A stretch of 64,000 bases of DNA from Symbiotaphrina buchneri (taxonomy: Eukaryota; Ascomycota; Symbiotaphrinales; Symbiotaphrinaceae): positions 372,001 through 436,000 of the forward strand of contig BCIG01000013.1 of the NCBI GenBank assembly GCA_001599915.1, read 5' to 3'. Below the pieces are notes generated by a model. That model ran no database searches. It was not told the origin of the DNA and saw only the letters and a program-made list of their open reading frames with translations. Made by a program: the position numbers and the translations under genes. Numbering within the stretch: position 1 is the stretch's first letter; each line of letters begins with the position of its first letter. This document shows, piece by piece, positions 35,387-46,554 of the stretch.

Positions 35387-36472
35387 ATGGCGGAAACAAT
35401 TAGGAAAAGCTACAAGCATGGTGAACCTTTCGACTCCGGCTTTCTGTCAGTGGGTCCAATTCACAAAATACACTACGAGCAATATGGCAGCAAAGACGGC
35501 AAACCAGGTATGTTACCAGACATAACTCGTTACGCCGGACTTGAGCTGATCCTGACAGTTGTCTTCCTGCATGGCGGCCCCGGAGGTTCTACTTCAATAA
35601 AGAACACCATCTTCTTCAATCCCTCTGTCTATCGCGTGATCCTCTTTGATCAGCGAGGATGTGGGCAGTCTCTTCCCTTAGGGGAGACCCGTGAAAACAG
35701 CTCCCAAGACCTGGTTTCAGACATCGAAGTGCTCCGTAAGCACTTGGAAATTCAGCGATTGCACGTATTCGGCTCCTCATGGGGCTCTACCCTATCTCTA
35801 CTCTATGCCCAAACCTATCCGGAGGCCGTCGCGAGTCTGACTCTTCGAGGCATCTCCTTCTTCGAGGCCCAGGAAGATATCGACTTCAACGCCGCCTTCC
35901 GGCGCACATTGCTTTCCCGTCCAGAGCTGTATGACGAGCTAATTGGGCATCTGACTGAGGAAGAGCGCAAAGATGTTGCGGGCAGCTATGCGAAGCGATT
36001 CTCGTGCGGGGACTATTCAGTGGAGCTTGCGGCAATGAAAATGTATGACAGGTGGGCGGGGTCGATGAGCAAACTTATTCCCAAACATGATGACGGCGAT
36101 GTTGCGATGACTGAAGCAGAGGAGAGGCGTATGATTGCTGCCATTCGGATCGAGTGGCATTACCATGCGCACAACCTGTGGCTGAAGGACCTGCATTACT
36201 TGGAACCCGAGAAGCTGGAGAAGATCAAGAATATTCCCTGCAACATCGTCAATGGGCGGTACGACTTGCTCTGTCCGCCGATCGCGGCGTGGAGGCTGCA
36301 CCAGGCGTTGCCCAAGAGCAGGCTTTTCATCATCCCTGATGCTGGCCACTCAGCCTATGTAAGATCGCGTTCATTCTTCTCTTGTCTTCGCACACTCATA
36401 GTTGTACAGGAGCCGGGTACACAAAACAAGCTTGTCGACATTTGCGACGAGATTGCAACGGTCCCCTTGTGA
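35387..36472 (+). CDS. proline iminopeptidase (alpha/beta hydrolase, S33)
   Basis: Exons 35387-35507, 35559-36358 and 36410-36472 give 327 residues. The enzyme removes N-terminal proline from peptides in the cytosol. The oxyanion motif HGGPGG is at residues 45-50, the nucleophile elbow GSSWGS has Ser114, the acid lies in GRYDLLCPP and the catalytic His in DAGHSAY. DQRGCGQS is a further family motif. Exon joints restore KPVVFLHGG and HSAYEPGTQNK. Both introns are 51 nt, a multiple of three, and lack in-frame stops, so the unspliced message is also one open frame with two 17-residue insertions. The start MAETIRKSY is the first ATG consistent with family length. Confidence 0.93.
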   Translation: MAETIRKSYKHGEPFDSGFLSVGPIHKIHYEQYGSKDGKPGMLPDITRYAGLELILTVVFLHGGPGGSTSIKNTIFFNPSVYRVILFDQRGCGQSLPLGETRENSSQDLVSDIEVLRKHLEIQRLHVFGSSWGSTLSLLYAQTYPEAVASLTLRGISFFEAQEDIDFNAAFRRTLLSRPELYDELIGHLTEEERKDVAGSYAKRFSCGDYSVELAAMKMYDRWAGSMSKLIPKHDDGDVAMTEAEERRMIAAIRIEWHYHAHNLWLKDLHYLEPEKLEKIKNIPCNIVNGRYDLLCPPIAAWRLHQALPKSRLFIIPDAGHSAYVRSRSFFSCLRTLIVVQEPGTQNKLVDICDEIATVPL

Positions 36473-37132
36473 TCGAGGGGATTCGTAGAAAGACTTCGAG
36501 GGAAAGAACTGAAAAAGGGCACGTCTGGGTCGACAGAACTACCATGAAGTCCAGGGCGAACCAGTCTTCCGGCTCAGGTCAAGGCCCCGGGGATCCAACT
36601 TTCAGACATTCGAGAGCACATCTGATCAGTTGCTGGCTTCCCAGACACCAATCTCCGAAGCCCAGTAACTCTGGTCCCCTCCAGTCTGAATTAAGAAGGG
36701 CTGTAGAATCAGTCCAGGTGTGGGACTGGTGCTACTTACGCATATTCCTGGAAGGCATCTCCTTCGATGATAATTCCCAGCTACGCAAGATTCTAGGTCT
36801 CGGAACTGCGTAGGAGTTTCTCCAACAAGGGGCTTGCCCGTCGTAAATGATGCTTCGTAAATGATGCTTCGTAAATGATGCTTTCTAGATTGTGTCCAAT
36901 GCATGATCTACGAAGTAGAGGTACTGATAATCCTGTAAAAGTAATCTAGTCAGGGCGCTCAATCAGTCTACCAACTTTTGCAGTTTCTCCGGAAACGACT
37001 AAGTATCAGGATCAAATATTATAATTACTGTGACACTAATATATACTGCGCTCTCATGGCTACAAGAAACATCTTCCGCTCAGCTCCGACTGCAATCACA
37101 TTTTTTTTTGGATCGACGAATGATGACATGAC
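36473..37132. other. convergent intergenic region
   Basis: 660 bp holding two 3' flanks and a three-copy tandem repeat (36841-36882). Nothing else is seen. Confidence 0.55.
36841..36882. repeat. 14-bp tandem repeat, three copies
   Basis: Three perfect copies of TCGTAAATGATGCT. It lies in convergent 3' flanking DNA; no function inferred. Copy number may vary between strains. Confidence 0.85.
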
Positions 37133-38542
37133 TTATGTGATGGTGTACCCGCCATCAACTCTCAGATCGGCCCTAGCAGGAGATTAGCCTGGAAAGAAAC
37201 TGCTGTGAACTTGATCATATACATACCCGGTAACATAGTTGCTGCTGTCAGAGAGGAGATAGGTGACGGCCCTACGTCGGTACATTAGGAGGGGATATCG
37301 TAAGTCTGCAGGGAGTCTACTCACCCCATAAGGTCTTCAGGCTGACCCATCTTACCCTGAGGAATAAGCGACACCCATTGGCGATGCAACTCCGGGTTGT
37401 CATCAAGGATTTTCTTGGTCCTGGACGTTGTGAAAGCGTCAGATAAGGACGTCTTACCAATGGAGACTCTCAGGTCTACTTACAAGGCAGTGAGCATATA
37501 TCCTGGGCTGATACAGTTGACACGGATACCGGCATGTGCCCATTCCACAGCCAAACTTGCGGCCAAATGCCGGACAGCAGCCTTGGCCGCGTTGTAAGGG
37601 GCTTGTGGCTGCGGCACGTTGACTATGGCTCCAGACATGCTGCCAATGAAGACCATGCTACCGGGAGAATTGCGCTCCATCAAATGTTTGGCCACCGCGA
37701 CCGCGAACAAGTAGGTTCCATCCACATTGACTCCCCACAACTTTTGCATCCTATCGTAGGGGTAGGAGATGGCATCGAAATTCTCGGTAAAGCCCGCAGA
37801 CATGACCAAGTGATCGACCTTGCCATGCTGTTGGACGATTTCCGCAACGGCATCGTTCACAGAAGTAGGGTTAGAGACATCGGCGAAGTGTGCAGTAACG
37901 TTCGGCAGTCTATTAAAGGGATAAGTCAGCGAGCTGGGTGCAAAGGGGCAGACTGGTCACTGACTTGCTGACCCCTGGATTTTCCTTTCGGAAAACCTCC
38001 ACAAGCTCTTTAGCAGACTTGGCCGCTTCGTCCTCTGCAATATTCCCGACGTCATCAGCAGTTCAGGGAAGGAGAAGCACAGAAAAGCGAGCTAGAAGAG
38101 CACATCAGAAGCAGTACTCACTGTTTAGATCGACTATGGCAACATCGGCACCGCCGACAACCATGGCCTGGCTCATGACCAAGCCCAAGCCTCTGGCACC
38201 TCCAGTAACTATCACTGATCGTCCCTCCATCGAGAACGACGCCAAGGTACGTTTGAAGTGGAGACCACCGCGACCCTGAACTGGCGCGCTAGATGGCAAT
38301 TCGTGTTCCTCTGGGTATTCTACCTGCACATTCGGGTCGGTACGAGCAAAGGCACCCTCAGGTTCCTCGTCCTTGGATAGTTCATCCTTCATCAGGCGGC
38401 ATGTGGTCGACAATGCTCGGGCACCGGACGTGGTCCTCAACGAAGGACCCGCAGCAGCCACGGAGGCTCTAGGGATGGATACTGTGGATGTAGCAACAGC
38501 TCGGACTGCCTGCCGAAGCAGCTGGGGCCTGAATGTGGACAT
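37133..38542 (-). CDS. mitochondrial short-chain dehydrogenase (arabinitol dehydrogenase-like)
   Basis: Six minus-strand exons (38542-38122, 38034-37965, 37909-37484, 37420-37325, 37271-37227, 37172-37133) give 365 residues. The first about 100 residues form an Arg/Ser/Ala-rich presequence (MSTFRPQLLRQAVRAVATS) and linker. The classical SDR fold follows: TGGARGLG cofactor loop at 113-120, Ser254/256 in GSMSG, and the YxxxK pair Tyr269 and Lys273 in PYNAAKAA. The C-terminus VTGADLRVDGGYTIT is the usual final SDR strand. Closest plan is the fungal D-arabinitol 2-dehydrogenase/sorbose reductase group; substrate is inferred only from that. The last two coding exons are just 45 and 40 nt. All joints preserve the frame. 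Confidence 0.88.
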
Positions 38543-39582
38543 AATTGCTTTGCGGCCGGTGGTTGGGAGAGTAGCGGTCCTTGTCCTGACAATAGACACA
38601 CCCAGTCAGAAAGATTCGGACTCAGATTCAAACAATTTACACAGGCAGGCAAGGCAGAATGGGCGATGGCTGAGCGACAGTAGAGGGCGTGCGCCGAAAC
38701 AATGAGAAAGGTCAAAGGAAATTTTGGGACAGCCAGGGGTGGAGACTTCTAGCTTGGGAAGCGCAATCCAGTGCCGGAAGGTAAGATGTCACTCACCAAT
38801 GGCTCCGGATTTCACTGCAAGACGCAGGAATTGGAGGACAGAAGCTGCGATGTGGTGGAGTTGGAGATGTTGGAGCTTGATGTTGGAGCGTGCTGTTGTG
38901 CCGGTGATGGTGGATGTGGTGGCCCTCCTTTCCCGGAGCAGCAGGCGAAGATCGTGTACCTTAGGGTCCAGCCCATCGGCGGAACAGACGAACATCGTCA
39001 CATGCGGGCTGGATTCGAGTCATTGGACTCGTCAGGGCGTTGTGCCTTACTCGGTACGGTATAGACCAGTGGCATTATTGGGCACCCAAGCTCCCAGAGA
39101 CCCGGCGAGCCCGCCTGAGCAAGCCGGCGGAGACTTAAAAAAAGATCGGCGAGAAGGGCAGAGTCTCACAGTCGCTCCTTCGCGTTTATTACTTGGGGAA
39201 GGAAAAATTCAGAATAAATACTACGTACTGGGGCTCGAGGATGATCATCATCCAATAATAATTGTCCTCCTAGCAAGTATGTACATAGAAGACACCCAAA
39301 CGGAGCTAACCGCAATTATCGTCACTGTTTCTGCTCAATTACCTTACCTTACATACTGCAACGTTCAGTATGGTAAATGTATTGAATAGCACTAGCGTTG
39401 CGTCACCCTTATCCTAAGGTACCTTATGCTTGCCTTTATGCTTGGCCCTTCCTTTCCCTCAGTGACGTCTTTGTATGAAATATCTGTTCACGTTTTGGTG
39501 AGAAGATAAACAGTAGCTCCTAAGCCCACATACAAAGCGTGAATTTGCGACTACACGACTACATAGAGACGCTGACAGAAGC
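38543..39582. other. divergent intergenic region
   Basis: 1.04 kb between divergent starts. Contains the perfect palindrome TAAGGTACCTTA at 39415-39426 and TTACCTTACC near 39340, about 160-240 bp upstream of VMS1. No gene recognised. Confidence 0.5.
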
Positions 39583-41695
39583 ATGGTACTCGTACAACCT
39601 GCAGAGGAGTTGATCAAGCGCCCACTTTACGGTCTGTCTGCGCCCTCAAGGACACCGTTAACCCGTACCCACCCCGCTTACACCTCGCCAGTCTATGACC
39701 TCCCGGAAGAGATACTACTCACTCTCCAGCTCAAGCGGGATCAGTCGCACAGATTGCCCGGCTCTGCGTCCAGCCCATCCCCAGATGGATCCAATGACGA
39801 GGCAGCGCTCGTGACCGGCGGGCCAACAGCAGGCTTGTCGTGTTCTCTGTGCCAAGTGGCATTTGACAACCTTCGGGATCAAAAAGCGCATGTCAAATCC
39901 GACTTCCATCGCTACAACTTGAAGCAGAAGATCAAGGGCCGCCAAGCCGTGGCGGAAGCTGAGTTCGAGAAGCTGGTGGATGGTGAGCAGCTAAGCCCTT
40001 GCCTCTGGAGCGTGTCGCATTCCACTAAGCTGTCCAGACTTGAACGAGAGCATATCCGGCTCCGAATCAGAAGGAAGCTCCGAAAATGAGGACGGACATC
40101 TTCGTGGATCCTCGAAGCACGGCGACACATCTCTGGATACCCTCCTCGACAAGCAAGCGACAATATCTGTACAAGCTGATGTGGACAATTTTGCGAACCG
40201 ATCCTCCCAGGGGTCCGGAAGGGCGCCCCTGATATGGTTCAGCAGTCCCACTCTACCATCCAACACGTCGTTGGGCATTTATCGTGCATTGTTCTCCCAG
40301 GAAGAGCAGCAGGACGAAGGACGTCTGGTAGAAGTGATACGGAACAAGCAACTTGCGCCGGCCGCGGTCTCTAAAGCACGCCCTAGAAATGAAAATACGA
40401 CTGTCCCGTCACAGGTGGTTGATGTACCGCACATCTTCATGTGTATGATGGGAGGTGGGCACTTTGCTGCCATTATCCTCTCCCTGGTGCCGAAGACGAG
40501 CAAAGGATCTGGAGGAAGTGACCAGCGACAAGCCACAATTCTTGCGCACAAGACTTTTCATCGATATACCACCAGACGAAAGCAAGGCGGTGCGCAGTCT
40601 GCAAATGATGCCGCTAAAGGAGCAGCTCACTCAGCTGGGTCCTCATTACGGCGCTATAATGAAGCAGCCTTGACGAACGAAATCCGTGAACTTTTGGCGG
40701 AGTGGAAGTCATTGATAGACTCGTCCGAGCTGCTCTTTATTCGGGCTACTGGGAGTACCAATCGCCGTGCCTTGTTTGGACCTTACGATGGTCAAGTGCT
40801 TCGAAATAACGATCCCCGCCTTCGCGGATTTCCATTTAGTACTCGGAGGGCGACGCAGAGCGAGCTTATGCGGGCGTTCATGGAGTTGACACGAGTCAAG
40901 GTCAGCCAGATCGATGAATCTGCGCTTGCTGCGGCCGCTGCTGCTGAAGCGGAGCGTGTCTCGGCAGCCGAGTTGAAAAGGGCCAAACAACCACCTCCGA
41001 CACCAGCCGCCAAGGTCTCGAAAGAGGAAGAGGAGGCAACCTTGCATACCTCACAGCTTCAATCTCTCATACGGCGGTCAAAAGCTCCCGCTGTCGTCTC
41101 TTACCTGGCGAGTAATAAGCTCTCTCCAAATTTCACCTTTTTCCCTTCCTCCTCACAGCCAAATCACCACGCACCAACTCCACTACACCTAGCGGCAAGT
41201 CTAAACTCGCCTACAGTAGTTCTCGCGCTCCTCACGAAAACCCGGGCCGACCCCACCGTCCAGAATGGTGAAGGCAAAACCGCCTTTGATCTGGCCGGGG
41301 ATCGAGCCACTCGAGATGCCTTCCGGGTAGCACGACACGAACTGGGCGAGGCTTGTTGGGACTGGACGACGGCTCATGTCCCTCCTGCTCTAAGTAAGGC
41401 CGATGCGGAGAAGAGGGAAGAAAGAGAGAGAAAGGAGGCGGAGAAAAAGGAGGCAGACAGGCGGAAGGCAGACGTGGAAAGACTAAAGAATGAGGAAGAA
41501 GCAGCAAGAGCCAGTGCAGTCCCGACGAGGAAAGCCGGCAAAGTCCTTCGATTACCGGAAAAGAGTGCGGCCGAAAGGAGAGAGGAAGAGACAAGAGGAA
41601 TGACCCCAGAGATGCGTATGCGACTGGAAAGGGAAAGAAGAGCTAGGGCAGCCGAAGAACGAATTCGACGGATGCAGGGAGGTGTCTCCAGGTGA
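39583..41695 (+). CDS. VMS1: Vms1/ANKZF1 peptidyl-tRNA hydrolase of ribosome quality control
   Basis: Exons 39583-39982 and 40038-41695 give 685 residues. Vms1 releases nascent chains from tRNA on stalled 60S subunits and works with Cdc48 and at mitochondria. A C2H2 finger (CSLCQVAF...HVKSDFH) lies near 86-110. The VLRF1 release domain contains MGGGHFAAII and HRYTTRRKQGGAQS (about 308-321), which carries the family's catalytic glutamine. Ankyrin repeats (TPLHLAASLNSPTVVLALL) follow near 500-560, then a charged coiled coil. The C-terminal RERRARAAEER (665-675) fits the VCP/Cdc48-interacting motif Rx5AAxxR exactly. The 55-nt intron joins VDD to LNESIS. Domain order is complete. Confidence 0.95.
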
Positions 41696-41913
41696 TGTCC
41701 CACCTGCCCGGATGAACATACCCCATGGCGGTAGCGCAAGTTTCATTGGCCAGTCACATCTATCACGAAGACCGTCTTATAAGGGCTTCAAAATCTCCAG
41801 CATCGTCTGAGCGAAGAGTATCTTATAGATGAAATGAAAAACATTTCCCTCCATATGCATCGTTAACGTCGTGAGGCAATTTGCGCTGCGTCAAATGAAC
41901 CTGCCGGCAGACC
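41696..41913. other. short convergent spacer
   Basis: 218 bp between the stops of VMS1 and the GT8-like gene; 3' flanks only. Confidence 0.6.
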
Positions 41914-43231
41914 TCATGTCTCTCTGCGCTTCAGTTCTTCTGAAGTCATACTTCCATCTTCGACTGTACTTTTCGCCTCTCTCATCGGAGACCTTTGCAT
42001 GCTCTTCTCGACCACCGGCTCCAAATCTAGGCCGCATACGTCCATTCGGAGCTGTTGGAAACCTTGATAAGCGCTCTCCCACAACTTCCTAGTCTCGATA
42101 TCCTCCGGTGCTGCACGCTGAAACTGCCAGTAAGGTATATCCATCTCTGGACCAGGTAGTTGCGGGTCGGAGATATGGATATACGACGGCATCATGACAT
42201 TCCCTGACCTGTTGAGGCTTTTCAGGGGTCTCTCGCAAATCCGCTGTTGAACTCACAAGAGGACCGTCGCACCTGTCCCACCCCCGTAGCGATTTGGCAG
42301 CGGCTCGTATAGCCTGTTCCGGTGAGCTGGCATGTCTGAAAAGATTGTAGTTCTCCAGTGAAGATTGAAACAGAAGCAGAGAGGATTCTATCAAAGTCAC
42401 TGGGACTGTTGCCTCTGTCTCTAGAGCGACGTCTGGTACAAGAAGTGCATCGAGCGGTTCAATATCGATCGGCAGCCCAGGTGTCGGCAGGTAAAGGAGC
42501 TGAGAGTAGTCAATCATAGAAAAGATTGAAGCCATGGAATAGGCGAGTGGAGACGTTGCTGTTCCAGGAGTTAGCAAGCGGTAAGGTTCCGCCGGCTCAT
42601 GAGAATCTTTACCTTCAACGTCCTCGACAGTCGGCTCTACCGCATGGAGCACAACCCCATATCTAGCTGCAGCAAAACCCAATAAACGTCTGGTGCTCTC
42701 AAGAGATCTCTGTGTAGCTGGGTCCAAGGTCTGGACATTGTCGTGCCAAATTTTGGGATACAGCAGTAGCCTCTTCGGCCGACTTCCAAGTCTGTCGAGC
42801 TCGGCAAACAGGATTATGGCATTGCACACCTGCGATGTCTCCCGCACCAGTTGTGTATAAGCAACATGCTGCCATACTGATGCAGGTCGAGCTCGTGATA
42901 GATGGTCTTGGTAGGCGATATGTCCCGGTGACCCTGGTGGGTCTCCGAAGTGCTGGGCTACGATGCCAGTTGGAGATGTGAGTGTTGTGGAGGATGTTGA
43001 GGAAGTAGTTCTGGTCTGAGGGAGAGGCGATGGGCGGATCGCGGCCTGGATGTTCCGCACAGTCTGTTGTTGGAGGACATAGCCAGAGAGGAAGAGGAGC
43101 GAAGTGAAGATGAACACTGCATTTTCGTATTAATTATCGATATAGTCATCAATCTAGTCATATTGCTGGACAGTTCACGCACCGATTCCAGAAGATATGG
43201 TCATGGAAAGCTGCCCGCTGGTGAGCAGCAT
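41914..43231 (-). CDS. GT8/glycogenin-like glycosyltransferase-fold protein
   Basis: Minus-strand exons 43231-43183, 43116-42273 and 42208-41914 give 395 residues. An N-terminal signal anchor (TSLLFLSGYVL) suggests a type II Golgi protein. The domain resembles fungal N-acetylglucosaminyltransferase/GT8 proteins: AYTQLVRETSQVCNAIILFAELDRLGS, FSMIDYSQLLYLP, then LPGPEMDIPYWQ and YDVCGLDLE-type MDVCGLDLE near the end. The DxD that binds Mn and the sugar nucleotide should follow the LLYL strand; instead the sequence reads LPTPGLPIDIEPLD, so the motif seems lost. The second intron (42272-42209) is placed so that RGWDR joins SGNVMMPSYI; other GT sites leave the wrong frame. Activity is doubtful; a donor-independent or structural role is possible. 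Confidence 0.8.
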
Positions 43232-43555
43232 CTTATTCCGAATTGATTGTGAAGTATGTACACCGTATGGGCTTCACCGTTGGATTGATGTCATTTGGAA
43301 TGTGCGACTACGGCACGAGGCAGCTTAAGTGCATCGGCGGGAAGATGCGCACATGTGAAAATTGGCTGTTGGCGGGGCAACAATCGATAATCGACTTGGC
43401 GAAAAGTTCGAGATCAACCTGCGGCTCTGGCTCGTCCAACGTCGCTCAACACACTCTCATCGTCTCTTCTCTTCGACCTCGCTCGGATTCGACTCCAAAT
43501 TGCCCGCCTCTTTCGCTCCCTTCCTCAAAGCGGCTGCTGGCCGTTCCTTTTAGCC
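43232..43555. other. bidirectional promoter region
   Basis: 324 bp between the divergent starts of the GT8-like and PRP38 genes. A CT-rich stretch (43440-43550) precedes the PRP38 start, common in fungal housekeeping promoters. Confidence 0.55.
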
Positions 43556-44224
43556 ATGGCCCACCGCGCCGATGCAAAGACCATGCTCGATGAGCGCGGC
43601 TATGCCGGTGAGCTCATTCGGGGGCAGAACCCCGCCCACCTCATGGAAAAGGCCACCAGGGACCGCATTACCGAGTCATACTACTGGAAAGAGCAGTGCT
43701 TTGGGCTGAACGCGGCGACGCTGTGCGACCGCGCCGTCGAGGTCACCTACATTGGTGGGACCTACGGGCAACAGAAGCCGACGCCGTTCCTCTGCCTAGC
43801 CTTCAAGCTTCTGACGCTGACTCCAGAGCGCGATATCATTCTCGAGTATCTGCACCAAGAAGATTTCAAATATCTCACAGCACTGGCGGCCTTCTATGTT
43901 CGGCTAACCTTTGATCCGCCGGACGTGTACAAAACCCTCGAGCCGTTGTTGGCGGATTATAGAAAGCTGAAACGGAGGCGCGACGAAGGGATGACTCTGA
44001 CATTCATGGATCAATTCGTTGACGATCTTTTGACGCAAAACCGGGTCTGCGGTACTACATTGTGGAAGCTGCCTACAAGGCCACAACTGGAGGATTTGGG
44101 CCTGCTGGATGAGAGGATCAGTCCGCTGGCGGAGGAGCTTGAAGCACTTGATGATGAAGAGGAGGGCCGGGAGCATTCTGACGGAGGGATGGATGATGTG
44201 CAAGAAGTCAATGTGGCCGACTGA
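43556..44224 (+). CDS. PRP38: pre-mRNA splicing factor, tri-snRNP subunit
   Basis: A single exon of 222 codons. Prp38 is a tri-snRNP protein needed for spliceosome activation (release of U1 and U4). The N-terminal PRP38 domain fills residues about 15-180, with NPAHLMEKATRDRI, ESYYWKEQCFGL, GGTYGQQKPTPFLCL, EYLHQEDFKYLTALAAFY and the MDQFVDDLL segment. The acidic tail (EALDDEEEGREHSDGG) is short, and there is no SR-rich extension as in metazoan PRP38B. The ATG at 43556 follows a pyrimidine-rich leader and is the only one in frame before the domain. No introns. Confidence 0.96.
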   Translation: MAHRADAKTMLDERGYAGELIRGQNPAHLMEKATRDRITESYYWKEQCFGLNAATLCDRAVEVTYIGGTYGQQKPTPFLCLAFKLLTLTPERDIILEYLHQEDFKYLTALAAFYVRLTFDPPDVYKTLEPLLADYRKLKRRRDEGMTLTFMDQFVDDLLTQNRVCGTTLWKLPTRPQLEDLGLLDERISPLAEELEALDDEEEGREHSDGGMDDVQEVNVAD

Positions 44225-45398
44225 AACGTACATCAGCAACAGATGGCTGTACTGCGAAGATCTTTCACCGACGGAGCAAGAGAGTACTGCGATCAGTCCT
44301 TTGCTGCGCACGTCCTCGCGAGCTCGTTCGCCGGTTGCGCTGGCTACGGCCATACTCCTAGACGTGCCCGGATACAGGCATTGGCGGCAGTGGAACATGG
44401 CCTGCCCCGTCTTCGACGTCGAGATGATACGCCTGCTACACTCGTACTCAACTTCATGTGGTATAACTACAATCCGACCATCCAACTCGAGATTGCACTG
44501 CACCCTTCCAGGGCCGCAGCTCCACTTGGGATATGATCTCCCTTGTCCCACACGCCGGGCTGGCAATCAGAGACGTGGGATGTTTCCGGGTTGGGATTGG
44601 GGAGAGCTTTGCTCAATTTCGGGAGCAACGTCGGTCGCAAACTGTTCCATGGCTACATGGCAATAGCGGAGACCAGACAAGGTTTTGGGAAGAAACGATT
44701 ATCTGATGGATACCATGATCATCCAGAATAGGAGTCGGAGGGGCCCGACATGCGACAGAAGAGATCTGGACTGGATCTGAATAAACAAGACACTAGCCAT
44801 CTACGAAGTAGTAGAGGGCTTTCTTGCAGTTTATGGGGACTACGTCGCGTGTGGACGCCTTAGCCCATTAGTACAGTTTGTGGAGCAAATAAAAGCCGGT
44901 GGGGCGCATTCATATTTATAGAATGGATAACTTGTCTGGGTACGGCGCACAAGCCATAATGACGGAGAAGAGGGGAAAGGAGAGGTGGTCCAAGAAGTAC
45001 AGTCTTCGTAAGGTAAGGTACCTTGAGGTACCTTACCTTTAATTCACAAATTACATGGACATAGACTTTATGGAAGTGGAAATTCATCTTTTATTGGAAG
45101 TCGCGATGCTAGCCTGACCAGAGCGCGAGTGGGCTCTACCTGTCTCCTTACACACGGTACGGTAAGGTATGTAATGTTACGTTAGGTACGCTTAATTCGT
45201 ACACTGTACAACCTTTTGGTGCTGAGATATCTTGGGATACTTCTAATACCATTTTTCACTTTCACGAGAATATGTTGATGGGATTCGGGCGCAACGACGG
45301 ACCCCTCGAGCAGCTTTGTTCCCGTCGGTTTCAGAACTGCTGACGATATGGCTCCACCGGCACATCGGGCAAATCCAAGCTAAAGCCCACGGGAGAAA
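44225..45398. other. tandem intergenic region
   Basis: 1.17 kb between PRP38 and MTG1. Contains a 30-nt palindrome at 45010-45039 and further GGTA motifs at 45157-45190. Overlapping frames on both strands at 44240-44670 have no family signal. Confidence 0.5.
45010..45039. repeat. 30-nt near-perfect palindrome of GGTACC motifs
   Basis: Arms AAGGTAAGGTACCT and AGGTACCTTACCTT (14 nt each) are exact reverse complements around a 2-nt centre. It is built from the same TAAGGTACCTTA unit found elsewhere and lies about 360 bp upstream of MTG1. Confidence 0.9.
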
Positions 45399-46436
45399 AT
45401 GGCTGCAGCTTTTATACCTCGCCGTAGCTTCCCTATGTTGGACTCGCTTCCAAGGTCGTACTTCATCGGCCATCATCGTGCAGCACTAAACAAGATAAAG
45501 CGGATGCTGCCGACTGTCGACCTCGTGATAGAATGTCGAGACTACAGAGTGCCCTTGACTTCCCGGAACGGGTTGTTGGCGCAGGATCTCGGCGGTCGAC
45601 CTAGGCTGACTGTTTACACCAAGACGGATCTGGGGAAGAGGAAGAGATCGGAGAACGGGGAGATTGAGGAGCTCCTTCGCGACTGGGACCATCCATCTCC
45701 GGTGGCGTTCTACAGTGAAAAAGACAAAGCAGGCGTTCACAAGATCCTACAATTCCTACGACTGCATGCCTATTTCTCCAATACGCTGATCGGCACCCGT
45801 TTGCTTGTAGTCGGCATGCCAAATGTCGGAAAGTCGTCGTTCCTCAACGCGTTGCGGAAGGAAGGCACCGGCGGGGGCAAAGCGGCATATACAGGAGCAC
45901 AAGCCGGCATCACGCGGAATTTTGCCAGCCGTGTCAAGATACTGGAAGGCGCTGATTCGAAAGAAGCAGTCTACCTGACCGACAGCCCTGGGGTGTTCAT
46001 ACCGTATGTTCCTGATTCGGAAGCCATGCTCAAGCTTGCGCTTTGTGGGTGTATGAAAGATACAATCATACAGCCCACAATCGTAGCTGATTACCTGCTT
46101 TATCACATGAATCTGCATTCGCCAGCGCTATACTCTGCGTATTGCGGCCCTACGAACGATGTCATGCACATGCTCGCGGCTATAGCAGAGAGGACCGGAA
46201 GGCTTGGTAAAGGAGGCTCCCCGGATCTGGATGCTGCAGCCATGTGGATCATCCAGCAATGGCGCATTGGTTGTATGGGCCAGTTCATGCTCGACGAGGT
46301 GACAGAAGAGGCTTTGCAGCAGCAACGAATTGGCGAAGGCGCCCTCGGCAGGAGCTTGAACCAGGCTAGGAAGGCGCAGAAGCAGAACAGGTTGTTGGTT
46401 ATGCGAGAGAGGTATAAACAGCTACCAGCCGGATAG
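45399..46436 (+). CDS. MTG1: mitochondrial ribosome-assembly GTPase (circularly permuted)
   Basis: A single exon of 345 codons. Mtg1 (YlqF/RbgA family) helps late assembly of the large mitochondrial ribosomal subunit. The GTPase motifs occur in permuted order: G4 TKTD at 74-77, G1 GMPNVGKSS at 139-147, the G2-region Thr in AGITRNF at about 170-174, and G3 DSPG at 195-198. An N-terminal amphipathic Arg-containing segment (MAAAFIPRRSFPML) fits mitochondrial targeting. VIECRDYRVPLTSRN is the typical family opening. The C-terminal region is basic (ARKAQKQNRLLVMRERYKQ), suitable for rRNA contact. It is convergent with ISY1, with 118 bp between stops. Confidence 0.94.
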   Translation: MAAAFIPRRSFPMLDSLPRSYFIGHHRAALNKIKRMLPTVDLVIECRDYRVPLTSRNGLLAQDLGGRPRLTVYTKTDLGKRKRSENGEIEELLRDWDHPSPVAFYSEKDKAGVHKILQFLRLHAYFSNTLIGTRLLVVGMPNVGKSSFLNALRKEGTGGGKAAYTGAQAGITRNFASRVKILEGADSKEAVYLTDSPGVFIPYVPDSEAMLKLALCGCMKDTIIQPTIVADYLLYHMNLHSPALYSAYCGPTNDVMHMLAAIAERTGRLGKGGSPDLDAAAMWIIQQWRIGCMGQFMLDEVTEEALQQQRIGEGALGRSLNQARKAQKQNRLLVMRERYKQLPAG

Positions 46437-46554
46437 TTCATCAACATACAGCCCTAAAATGCCTCTGTGTGAACTGATTTTGAAACATTGGAAAGCTTTT
46501 ATCCCCCCTAACGCCATCCAGATCATCCGATCGATACCAGTGCGCGGTAGAATA

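Noticed and set aside
39583-44224. A biosynthetic or resistance gene cluster around the SDR, GT8-like and transporter genes
   Set aside because: No PKS, NRPS, terpene synthase, P450 or cluster regulator is present; neighbours are conserved housekeeping genes.
44109-44666. 185-codon plus-strand frame overlapping the end of PRP38
   Set aside because: Out of frame with the conserved PRP38 domain and without protein character; probably PRP38 3' UTR.
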